Positions 1 to 8,947 of a DNA stretch of 64,000 nt are shown here, one piece after another. The position numbers and the translations under genes are program-made. Under the pieces are notes generated by a model. It saw nothing but the letters and a program-made list of their open reading frames with translations. It did not search any database and was not told the DNA's origin. The number at the start of each line of letters is the position of its first letter. The first letter of the stretch is position 1. This DNA is from Linnemannia schmuckeri (lineage: Eukaryota; Mortierellomycota; Mortierellomycetes; Mortierellales; Mortierellaceae), in the NCBI GenBank assembly GCA_029449235.1, contig JANATG010000004.1, forward strand, positions 930,001 to 994,000, read 5' to 3'.

Positions 1-57
1 GCTTTCTTCTCTGTCCGCCTTTCCAGTTTCTTTGATCTGTTTGGTAAGTAATAAAGT

Positions 58-660
58 TTCTCTTACCTCAATTAAGTGATGGGAAAAGAGTCTCTAATAT
101 ATGTAGATATTTCTACACTGCCACACATCAAATCCTCCTCAAGAACTTCTAGAGTCTCTTACCTCAATTAAGTGATAGGAAAAGAGCTCTTTTAATCTAT
201 GTCGATATGTCTATCTTGGCAAACATCAACCCCTCCTCGAGAACTTCTAGGGTCTTGAGAAGTATGGGGTCTGTAGTCAACGAGAAGAAAGAGTTGTTTC
301 TTTATTTTACAACACTGAGTGGTATTTAACCACGAATGTGACAAATAATCACGGAGGTGATAATAAATAACGGAAGTGGTAATTATCACGGAGGTGAATG
401 CACTTCTTCGTTAAATAAAAAGACGGGGTAAAATGAAAATAAAAACCCCGTACCGCAACAGTCTCTTACCTCAATTAAGTGATAGGAAAAAAGTACCTTT
501 AATCTATGTCGATATGTCTATCCTGGCAAACATCAATTCCTCCTCAAGAGCTTCTAGAGTCTCTTACCTCATTTAAGTGATAGAAAAAGAGTACCTCTAG
601 ACAATCTAGATATTTCTACCCTGCCACACATCAAGCCCTCCTCAAGAACTTCTCGAGTCT
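58..660. repeat. Tandem repeat, unit about 95-100 bases, four copies
   Basis: Copies begin near 58, 152, 461 and 558. Each starts with a CTCTTACCTCAATTAAGTGA-like core and ends with a CTCCTCAAGAACTTCTAG-like stretch. Copies two and three are separated by the inserted element at 256-460. The block is mirrored at about 13673-14275 in the right arm. No coding potential is evident; short ORFs here are spurious. Confidence 0.85.
256..460. mobile_element. 205-base solo-LTR-like or MITE-like insertion
   Basis: The element interrupts the tandem repeat. It begins TGAGAAG and ends CGCAACA (TG...CA), and both sides are flanked by GTCT, a likely 4-base target duplication. The ends are imperfect inverted repeats: GTATGGGGT near the start and GTACGGGGT read from the other end. 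The interior repeats a CACxTCCGTGATxATT-like motif several times. A solo LTR or a small inverted-repeat element both fit. Confidence 0.5.
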
Positions 661-922
661 CCTACTTTGATCGTGGCACATGTAACGGTTAGCATATTTT
701 AATTGGCCATCCGGAAGATTTTTAAAGTTAGATTTCCATCCGGTAACAAACGTTAGAACTTGGGCTGTTGTTTGAACGGTAGACAACAGAGTTGGGCCGT
801 TGTGGTCAACAACATTGCAAAACAAAAGGCAGGTCAAAATGCAGAGCAAAGAGAAAGAGAAGGACACAAAGGGTATCCTTGATGTTGTTCCTGGGAAGGA
901 ACATAAGCAACTCTAAAAAGTG

Positions 923-930
923 TATAAATA
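923..930 (+). promoter_or_regulatory. TATA-like box upstream of the 1326 gene
   Basis: The sequence is TATAAATA, about 400 bases before the ATG. A probable 5'-UTR intron (donor GTAAGC at 1093, acceptor CGCAG ending 1305) shortens the mRNA leader. The mirror copy lies at 13403-13410. Confidence 0.45.
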
Positions 931-1325
931 CATCCAGGTTTGCAATCAGTCTCTCTGCTTTTTTTACCAAAAACCCCAGCATCATTTCTCCAACCACACA
1001 AGCCATTTCAAGAATCGCCACAAGCCTGTATCAAGAACGCCACAAGGGTGCCCACAGAAGATCGACATCGACCGAACAACCCTTTATTTCCTGTAAGCCT
1101 CACTATTGATCTTTTACATTGCTTTGAAGGGCTGTAGTTTTTATCCATTGCCGACAGGCATTCATTCAAAACAAAAACGAACAATTACACATTGCCTATA
1201 TGACCGCACCACACTACAATTGGGGAATGTATTATTTTTATTGATTTTAATTTCTTTCATTTCTCTTTCCTTTCTGCTGTTCCCATAATTCAAAAACTTC
1301 CGCAGAAGATCAAGATTGCCACAAC

Positions 1326-1826
1326 ATGGGAAAACAATACTCCTTCGGAGCGCTTAGGCCAATGTACTTGATGGTAGTGCTTCTATTACTTTGCACGAAT
1401 GCCATCAACGCCGCCAGCGTGGTCCCTGCACACTCTCCTTTTAAGGTTAGGTTTTTTGCGAACAAGTGTCTTGGCGTTGGTGGCGACTGCTACTTCTCTG
1501 TTCAGTCTGAGTCGTCAGTTATGTCGAATTATAGATCGGACGGCTCCATGTTTATGGATAATATCGTCAGAAGGGAACCTGACTGTGATGGTGTAGCCTG
1601 CTTTGATCTCATTTACACGAGCTCAGGTGTTAAAGGGCTTGTTGCATACAAAAGGGGCAACACAGCTGGGTTTGCGTCTTGTGATCTCTCGAATCATGTA
1701 GCTTTTAAAGAATGTTACACCAGTATGCAGTTGTATTTGTGCACATTGCACATAAATGATTGCCCCCCTGCTTTTAGATTGACAGCTCATGAGATTGTTA
1801 GACACGGCACTTTTAATCCTTATTAG
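1326..1826 (+). CDS. Small secreted cysteine-rich protein (left copy)
   Basis: A single open exon of 166 aa. The first 29 or so residues form a signal peptide, with a hydrophobic stretch around residues 13-27 ending in NAINA. The mature part of about 137 aa has eight or more Cys (for example in KCLG, GDC, PDCDGVAC, ASC, KEC, YLC, NDC), suggesting disulfide bonds. I recognise no family. Size, secretion and Cys content resemble fungal small secreted or effector-like proteins; that role is inference. The ATG is preceded by CCACAAC, and a likely 5'-UTR intron ends 20 bases upstream. The encoded protein is identical to the mirror copy at 12507-13007. Confidence 0.75.
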   Translation: MGKQYSFGALRPMYLMVVLLLLCTNAINAASVVPAHSPFKVRFFANKCLGVGGDCYFSVQSESSVMSNYRSDGSMFMDNIVRREPDCDGVACFDLIYTSSGVKGLVAYKRGNTAGFASCDLSNHVAFKECYTSMQLYLCTLHINDCPPAFRLTAHEIVRHGTFNPY

Positions 1827-3264
1827 CCACTCTTTAAGCTTATTTAAATAAACTAGCGTAGTACTCGCGGCTTCGCTCGCAGTGTGGAGCAAGCGTGAAG
1901 TGATTAAAAAAGAGATAGTGGTCAATTGTTCAACTTTTACTGCTATTGGTGTAACCTTCAGAGCCGAGCGAGATTTTTGAACGGGATGTTAGGGAGGGTA
2001 GATAGAATGAGCAAGAGCGATGGAGAGAGTGATAGAGAGAGAAAGAGGGGAGGGGGAGAATTCGCGTCAACTAGATGAGAACAAAAATCTTCTGAGCAGC
2101 AGGGCTTCCCCGTAATTGGAAAAAAAGATATTGAGAAGGCCAAGCACAGAGCAAATGTGTCAAAGTGACAAGTACATGAAGAAGAATTGTTTAAAGCAAG
2201 GTAGAAAAGGGAGAGAGCGAGAAAGCAACTGAGAAACTCCGCTCAGTAATGGATTTTGCTGGATTACTTTTAATTGTACTTCAAGAGAGGGAAACCCACT
2301 TCATGTCTAACGTGACGACCTTTACTTTCTCAGCAAATCCAAAGACAAAAAGAAAAAAAGAGCAGTACATAGAACCTCAACATCCGCGTAGGAACTTGCG
2401 AGGTAGAAACTAACTGAATGGGTGGGATGGTTGGGACGTGAAGTGGGTTTCCCATCTCGTACAATGCTTATGAGCCGTCGGACAAGTCCTCGGTGAAAAG
2501 AGACATTTTTTTGCTCAATTTTATTTAAACGGCGCAATAGTATACTTGACTAGTACTCTGCACTGCCTCATAGCGTAAAACTTTCATGGTCTCCATTTGG
2601 TCAATTATGAGGGACGCCGTACAAATGTTGCAGTACACTGGCGACAGCCTTCACTCTATTCATTATGAGGCTTGCCTCCTACAGCCCTAAGAGCCCTTGT
2701 TCAACGAGCGACCGAGGATCCTATGCGCACCAATGATATCTCCAGGTCCTCATCTGAACTCGATCTTCACCCTCAATTCTTTCAAAAAATAAAATAGACA
2801 TTCAACCTCAGAAATTAAATTCATGATCAGCTCCATCACGAGCATTTGAAATAAAGTTCATTCTTGTATCAGGTACCGAATGCGTTCGTGTCAGAAGTTG
2901 TATTCTTTGTTCGCGTTTAGAAAGCCTAAGTATATGCCTGACCGAGCAACAAGCCGGCTCTTTTCACTTAAATAACTGGTTCCTTCCCTCCCTTTTTATT
3001 TCTCTTCATTCGCCTGCAGCTATCTCCATCTCTCCGAGTCTCTTTATCTCTCCCACTCCATTCTTCCCGACTTTCTCTGACATAACCACCTACATCCCCT
3101 CGAATCGGTCTTCGATAAAAGTACCACTACTCCCCTACTTGGTTAAATATCTTTATCCTCTGGTGCTATAGGTGAGTCTCCTCTGTTCTCCAAGGTGCTT
3201 GTGAGGTTACGAGAAATAATTTTTTCCAGGGATCTAACTAATCGTATACTTCTTTACAGATCAG
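1827..3264. other. Non-coding arm segment between secreted protein and protease
   Basis: I see no convincing gene. It contains a stretch ending CGAGCGAGATTTTTGA (about 1940-1980) that recurs at 12356-12393 and 8612-8650, and a GA/CT-rich low-complexity tract at about 2000-2065. The last 300 bases are the protease promoter and leader. A 5'-UTR intron is likely at 3172-3259 (GTGAGT ... TTTACAG), ending six bases before the protease ATG. Confidence 0.6.
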
Positions 3265-5383
3265 ATGATTTCCCAGAGTAGCACCGTCTTCGCCTTGCTA
3301 GCCCTGTTGGCCAGTGCCACTCTGATTGCAGCCTGGACAGACGAGGATCAGCAGAAATGGGACAAGGGATGGGACGTTAACATTTTTGGAGAGCCCCTCG
3401 ATCCCAAAACCGCCTGCTACGGCGAGCCCTGTGTCAAGTACAACTGGACCATACCTGAGGCGCCGACCGATTTAAACACAGAGTTCTGCAAGCCCTCTTC
3501 CGCTAACGGAAACGTCACTATGTGTAACCATGTGCCCAAGAATGCCACCCTCGTCTCTGACCTCGAGTTCGAACGCATAGCCTCCACTTTAGATGGAGCT
3601 AGACCCAAGCTCCCGCAAGAACCTGTGCCCCCTCAGACACTTCGGAAAAGATCTCGTTGGCCTATATCAAGGTCTTCAGGATCACTCGAATTATACGTCT
3701 GGAACAAAAGTCCCATGAGATATTCTGTCGCAGCCGCTAGAGGTCTCGAGGGCAGGATTGATGATACGGCTAACATTATCAGGCGAGCTATGGATAGATG
3801 GGGGGAAGATTGCGCATCTTCACTGAAGGGTGGTTCCTCCTTGTTCAGCAATTGGGTCTATTCTCCGAGCAATTCTCCTGCGAACGAGGGTTCATTGCCG
3901 AACATTTGGTTCCACATTTCGCCCGGTACCGTCTGCAATACTGATGCCGGAATCGCCTGTGCCTTTTTCCCGCAGGATTATGGCAGGAGGACGACTGTTT
4001 TAATCAACAACCAGAAGCTTTCCTCAATGACCGAGAATGACGCCCTCAAGTCAATTATTCATGAACTCGGACATGTCATGGGACTTGCACATGAATACGT
4101 GAGCGATTCAGACTACGTATGGGCTGCTTCACCCTTCGATGAAAAGTCCATTATGAAGCCATCTCTCCAGCAGATCAGGGGAATCTCCACCAGCGACTGT
4201 CTTGCTATGGCCTATTACAGCAATGGATTTCCTGAGGTGACGGCGAGTACATACAACAAGGACAAGAAAAAAACGGTCTACAAGAAAGCAACAGTCGTCA
4301 AGGTCGCCCCAAAGAAAGTCAAACTATCAGCCGACGAACAATATAGGTCACACAGGAGCGGCGGTCATGACGAGTTGTTGATGGACACAGATGATGGGAC
4401 GTGCTTAGGAAGTGACATCTCGCAATACGGCATTGTCACTCCGTTGGAGAAGGGGCTAGAGGGTCGGTTCGAATTAGGATTCTCCCTCAGCCAGTGCTTG
4501 GCCGTGCGTGTGGACTCTGACCCCGATTTCTTTTACGCCATGCAAAGCGATGGAAACTTTGTTGGGTACAATTCGAAAACCGGTAAAGCCATTACAAGTA
4601 CAGAAACAGCGGGACTCGGCACTCGAGGCGGCTACAGCATTATCTTTCAGGAAGACGGCAATCTTGTTATCTACGACATCAAGGGCAGCGCCGTTTGGAG
4701 CAGTGGCACTTATTTCTGGTCTCACAGTAACATGAGGCTCGATCCCGCCTTCTGGGGGTTCAGGAGCGGACATTTCGGAATCATGGATGCTGCTGATAAG
4801 CCCATATGGTTTTCTACAAAGACTTTTATCCCCACTTATAAGAATGTGGCGATCCAGCTTAAGGGCACTGGTTACTGTCTAGACCCCGGGGCCAACACTG
4901 TGGGTAAACCTACTACACTCTTCACATGCAGAGATCATGACCCCTATCAACAGTGGAATCTTTTTCCGAGCGGCGAAATCAAGAATGCGAAGACAGGTAA
5001 AGCTTTAAACTTCTTGTAGATGGAGAGTCTTTCTTATATACTCGACTCGTTGCGTGATAGTACGATATCAAATGACCATTTAATCGATTACATTTTTTTT
5101 TTAACTAATCGGAACTTTTTCTTAACAATTGTTTGAAAATACAACCATAGGCTTATGTTTGGATAATTCAGCTTTCAACAAGGTCCCAGGTGCCTCGGTT
5201 ACAGTCTATACTTGCACCGGTGCAGCTAATCAGAAATGGAACTTCCGAGCCGACGGAACTATCGCGAATCCTGCTGTTGATTTGTGTGTCGATCTCCTCA
5301 ATAATAACAGGGTCGATTTCAATCTTATCCAAATGTGGAAGTGTGATGCAGGAGTCGCGCAGCAATGGGTTATTAAACCTTGA
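3265..5383 (+). CDS. Secreted metzincin-like zinc protease with B-lectin and ricin-type lectin domains (left copy)
   Basis: The spliced model is 3265-4996 plus 5151-5383, 654 aa. The intron (GTAAAG ... CATAG) restores a continuous ricin-B fold where the unspliced frame would stop at 5019. Residues 1-23 are a signal peptide. A propeptide-like region ends in a dibasic KRSR site. The catalytic domain has the zinc motif HELGHVMGLAHE near residues 266-277 and a Met-turn-like SIMKP near 295-299, as in matrixin-type metzincins. Two B-lectin repeats follow (QSDGNFV and QEDGNLV, about 425-470), then a ricin-type beta-trefoil with QxW motifs (QQWN, QKWN, QQWV) to the C-terminus. The likely role is extracellular proteolysis targeted to glycans. 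Exact peptidase family is uncertain. The mirror copy is at 8948-11068. Confidence 0.85.
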
Positions 5384-6768
5384 CCTGTCATCAACAGCAC
5401 ACTGCCATCACCACCCTAATTATGAGCTTCGAGTATCTTTTCGTAGTCTCACCTATATAGACAATTTATCCTCCTTTTTTAGTAAACCCTCGCCATCATT
5501 CTCTAATCTACGTCTTCTGGACTCAACTTTTATCTTTGAAGATTATTTAATTTGGACATTTTTGTGCTTCCTTGCCTATTGTTTCATTATCACATGACTT
5601 TCAAAGAGTGGCTACTGGTGGCTCATTGAGCCACATGTTAAGCCACATTCGAGCATTGGAGGAGGGAATTTACTATAAAACCGACTTATCTATCCACGGA
5701 TCTGATGACATAAATCTTTAGCAATGCCGATCAAGCAAAAATCTCTAGCAATGCCGATCAAGCAAGACAGGTACGAAAAATGATTTTCTGTGAGAACCAT
5801 TACCTGCTTATCAGTCGATCTAACTCTTTTTCTCTAGGTCATCCTGCAGATATAGTGTTTTCTGCCTTCCAAAAATTACAAAATGGTATGGAAATCAAGT
5901 ATTTTTATCAGAGCAAGTGAAGTTGAGATGGTGGATGCCTGCGTGTTGCCTGACGGGGAGCAGCGATGTGACTCTGAAACGAAGATATGCTGGTACAATG
6001 GTACTTAGAGTACTTAGAGGGCGTCATGGCACACTATATTTGGGTATATTGGAGTCCCAATCCAGACAAAAAGAGCGAGCAATCCATGATTCGTTATGAC
6101 AATGACCAATGGAACCAATTTTTTTATACTGCTCTGAGGCACTCCGATGTCAAAAATTCGACGAGGACGAGATCATCCATTCACAGCACCATGAAAAGAT
6201 CCGGCAGAAATGCTCACTTCTCACGAGCCATCTGTGACTGCAACAGTGCAAATTACTCTTCCCGAAAGGAAATCTATCTTAACCCGAAAATAAAAGGATT
6301 TTTTGTGTGGCTCGCGTTCGATTTTTTTGGAATAGTGGCACTCGTTTTTTTGGAATACTGGAAGTCGTTTCATTTCGATGCGTCGCATGCACTCCACGCG
6401 AAGCACTCTCTACCCTGTTATTACACTCTTCTCTCTCTCTCTCCCCATCACTTTTGCTACCCTGTTATTATACTCTTATTTAATCTATTTGACGCCAAGT
6501 CTCCTACTCATACTCACACTCACTCTAAGCACTAAGCACTTTAAGCAGTCCAACTCATACTCACACTCTTATTACACTCTTATTTAATCTAGTTGACGCC
6601 AGTTCTCCCTCCTCTCTCTCTCCCAGTTCTCCCCCCTCTCTTTCTCTCTCTCTCTCTATATCTCTCTCTCCATCACTCTTGGTCATTCCATCTACCCTCC
6701 ATAACATCCCATTCAAACATGTCCCACTCCCAGACCCCGGAGAACAGCCTCGTGCTGTGTCACCATCA
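5384..6768. other. Arm end and spacer without a confident gene
   Basis: The arm ends near 5640 in GAGCCAC/GTGGCTC-rich sequence. A 25-base sequence containing GCAATGCCGATCAAGCAA is tandemly doubled at about 5714-5765. From 5724 a short spliced ORF could be drawn (donor after GACAG, acceptor CTCTAG), but no frame stays coherent past 6090, so I do not call it. 6420-6700 is CT-rich. Around 6590-6720 is a degraded copy of arm sequence found at 12250-12360. Confidence 0.5.
5618..5634. repeat. 17-base palindrome at the inner end of the left arm
   Basis: GTGGCTCA and TGAGCCAC are perfect inverted copies around one T. Related GAGCCAC/GTGGCTC words occur at 7505-7545, 8650-8670, 14462-14490, 15105-15130, 15720-15730 and 15805-15840, usually at junctions between otherwise unrelated blocks. 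Confidence 0.6.
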
Positions 6769-7071
6769 ATGACACCAGTTTCTACAACGAATCAGCCGTT
6801 GCTCTGCCCTGTCTGCAGTCAAGTCTTTAAGCCAGCTAAGAACCAGAACTGTAACTTGCGCCGTCATATCAAGAACATCCACAATATGTCGCCAACGATG
6901 CACCCCCGCAGGTGTAAATGGGACTCATTACCTGGCGGCCGCATCAAGGACGACAAGGAGCGCAAGGAGCGCATTCGCAAGAGCAAACGTATTTGGGCTC
7001 GCAAGTCCCGTCTCCGTCGCAAGACCGATGAGGCAGCCTTAGGGTTGTGCATGCTCAATCAGTCGGTCTAA
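6769..7071 (+). CDS. Small C2H2 zinc-finger protein with basic C-terminus
   Basis: An ORF of 100 aa from the first in-frame ATG; the frame is open about 90 bases further upstream without an ATG. One C2H2 finger is visible near the N-terminus: CPVC, then RRH and NIH, giving the C-x2-C ... H-x4-H pattern. A strongly basic stretch follows (KERIRKSKRIWARKSRLRRK), which could bind nucleic acid or serve as a nuclear signal. It lies in the spacer of the palindrome, after a CT-rich promoter-like tract. It may be a complete small gene, an exon of a longer one, or a remnant. A 17-base poly-C run follows at 7171-7187. Confidence 0.45.
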   Translation: MTPVSTTNQPLLCPVCSQVFKPAKNQNCNLRRHIKNIHNMSPTMHPRRCKWDSLPGGRIKDDKERKERIRKSKRIWARKSRLRRKTDEAALGLCMLNQSV

Positions 7072-7294
7072 GTCAAAAGGCTGCCCCCCTCCTCCACGGC
7101 CCCGCCATCAACGCCACCCCTTATTGTCAGTTTAACTCACCCTCCTGTGAACTAGTGTAGCCCCTTATTACCCCCCCCCCCCCCCCCAGCGTTCTCGTCG
7201 CTCGCTCCGCTCGCTCCTCACACCCCCACTCCACTGCCACCCTTTATTATTATTCCCCTTCCCCTTATGTCCCCATTCCTCTCTTATTATTATA

Positions 7295-7395
7295 ATTGTA
7301 ACTTTTCTGACGCCAACTTCATGGACAATTGTCAGAGTAGCAAAAAGGGAAGTCCATTTCTCACAGAGTGTGACAGCAGCGAGAGTGCAGAGAGG
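7295..7395. repeat. 100-base direct repeat, copy 1
   Basis: It starts ATTGTAACTTTTCTGACGCC and ends GCAGAGAGG. It matches 8471-8570 with a few substitutions and small indels. Together the copies bracket about 1.1 kb holding the 8104 secreted mini-protein gene. Confidence 0.75.
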
Positions 7396-7843
7396 TCCAG
7401 TTCTCACAAAAGTCAGGCAGCCCAAAGCAAAAGAGGATCTCTTCATACGCCAAGGTAATTTAATGGCACCTCTTCCTCAATAGACAGCTAGAACATTTTT
7501 TCAGCCACATGGTAGCCACAATCAGAGCCACTGTCAGCCACAAACCTTAACTCAGTCCTGTGCTCCCTAGATTTGTTCGAAGAACAACATCTCTCTTTTT
7601 TTTCTTTCTTTAGATGTGTCTTTGGTGTTCTCCTTGACATTACTCCCTTGATTTTTATGCATCTGTGTTTCTCCTTTGATGTTGCCTTTCGTCCCTTGAT
7701 GTTGTCTCCCCTCTTTTCTTCTGCATCCCACGTCTTCCTTCTCTCCTTCTTTTCTTCTGGTCTATTTCCTTGTTGGAATCCTCTTCCTTTTTTTTCTGCA
7801 TCCACTTGCATCTTTCCTATTCTTTCCTCACGATTTCATCAGG

Positions 7844-7850
7844 TATAAAA
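7844..7850 (+). promoter_or_regulatory. TATA box before the 8104 gene
   Basis: TATAAAA about 255 bases before the ATG, consistent with a leader of roughly 220 bases or one shortened by a small intron. Confidence 0.4.
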
Positions 7851-8103
7851 AGAAGCCTCATCTGCCCAACGTCCCGCACCCACACACATCTGATCCTACC
7901 TCAAGTCTCCCATCAACGACTACAAGAAATATCGCCCTCACAGCATCACTTCGACGAACCGTACACACCTGACCAGACCTTTGTAAGGCTACATGATTTG
8001 ACTTCCATTGTTGTACGTGAGTTAGCATTGTATACTCGATTAACCTATTTTCGCTCTCAATCCACACATGCTCGTGCTTCAATTCAAGGACCGCACCTTC
8101 ATT

Positions 8104-8298
8104 ATGAAATTCACCAACAGCTTCATTGTTTTATGCGCAGTTGTCTCATCCTCAATCTTGGTCGTTAAAGCAGCCGACCCCTGTGCGAAATGCATTTTTG
8201 ATAACATTACTATCTGTAAAGGTGGGAGTTACACCCAAACACTCTGCGGCTTTCCTGATAACATCGAATCCATCTGTGGCCAAGCTTGTTCGGGGTAG
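8104..8298 (+). CDS. Small secreted six-cysteine protein
   Basis: A 64-aa protein starting at the ATG in ATTATGAAATTC. Residues 1-23 form a typical signal peptide, ending VVKA before ADPC. The mature chain of about 41 aa has six Cys (PCAKC, TICKG, TLCGF, SICG, QACSG), enough for three disulfides. No family is recognised; it is effector-like by size and composition. An in-frame ATG 12 codons upstream (8068) would spoil the signal peptide, so the second ATG is preferred. It is unique to the spacer and not present in the arms. Confidence 0.6.
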   Translation: MKFTNSFIVLCAVVSSSILVVKAADPCAKCIFDNITICKGGSYTQTLCGFPDNIESICGQACSG

Positions 8299-8947
8299 AC
8301 AGAGCTCACAATTAGTGATCCGTTTTTTTCAGAATTTCGACACTGGCTTCCCATACTCATTGAGGAAATCGTTGATCTCCCGAAACTTCGTTATTGCGCA
8401 CAAATAAATACCCTTATTTACCGCACTAATTAGCAAACCCCCCTCCTTATACTCGATTTATTATTTTTTTATTGTAACTTTTCTGACGCCAACTTCATGG
8501 AAAATTGTCAGAATAGCGAAAAGGAAAGTCCAATTTCACAGAGTGTGACAGCAGCGAGAATGCAGAGAGGTAAAGTGCAAAAGCAGCCGCCCGTCACCAA
8601 AATAACCCACCAAAATCTCGCTCAGCTCTGAAGGTTACACCAATAGCAGCCACAATGAGCCACCTGTAGCCACTCTTTCATTTGAATACCGTGAAAGCAC
8701 TTGAAAGTCATGTGATAACGAAATAATGGGCAAGGAAGAACAAAATTGTCCAAATTAAGACACTGTATGGCGCAGCTACTTTGCATAATCTTCAAAGACA
8801 AAAGTTGAGTTCAGAAGACGTAGATTAGAGAATGATGGCGAGGATTTACTAAATAATGAGGATATATTGTCTATATAGGTGAGACTACGAAAAGATACTC
8901 GAAGCTCATAATTAGGGTGGTGATGGCAGTGTGTTGTTGATGACAGG
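8299..8947. other. Spacer to right-arm junction
   Basis: No gene. It holds the second direct repeat (8471-8570), a copy of the AAAATCTCGCTCxGCTCTGAA stretch (8612-8650), a GAGCCAC cluster (8650-8672), and from about 8655 the inner end of the right arm, with a roughly 29-base insertion relative to the left arm near 8770. Confidence 0.6.
8471..8570. repeat. 100-base direct repeat, copy 2
   Basis: Second copy of the 7295-7395 sequence in the same orientation, just beyond the 3' side of the 8104 gene. Confidence 0.75.

Larger units (their letters stand above)
1..5640. repeat. Left arm of a large inverted repeat
   Basis: Read in reverse complement, this segment matches about 8655-14332. Position 1 pairs with 14332 and the pairing sum is 14333 until a 6-base indel inside the protease gene. 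The arm holds a 95-base tandem repeat block, a 205-base LTR/MITE-like insert, a small secreted protein gene and a lectin-protease gene. From 1 to about 2390 I found no mismatch; further in, substitutions are frequent (near 2391, 2466, 2730, 2950 and onward). The true left end may lie outside the window because homology starts at base 1. Similarity fades at about 5640 in GAGCCAC-rich sequence. Confidence 0.95.
7072..8103. other. Spacer region upstream of the mini secreted protein
   Basis: No confident gene. It contains a C17 homopolymer (7171-7187), the first copy of a 100-base direct repeat (7295-7395), a GAGCCAC cluster (7505-7545), a CT-rich stretch whose antisense ORF is low complexity, and the promoter of the 8104 gene with TATAAAA at 7844-7850. 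Confidence 0.5.

Noticed and set aside
1..660. Tandem 95-base repeats as a CRISPR array
   Set aside because: Units are long, imperfect and contiguous without short unique spacers, and the genome is eukaryotic.
806..1288. Several overlapping short ORFs on both strands before the 1326 gene
   Set aside because: They fall in the promoter, leader and likely 5'-UTR intron of the secreted-protein gene, with no coding-like composition.
5917..6535. ORFs of 60 and 182 codons in the spacer
   Set aside because: They overlap in different frames, change frame relative to any upstream exon and end in CT-rich repeat; no consistent spliced model emerged.
7488..7811. Minus-strand Lys/Arg/Glu-rich ORF of 107 codons
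   Set aside because: It is the reverse of a CT-rich tract and has low-complexity composition with no domain or start context.
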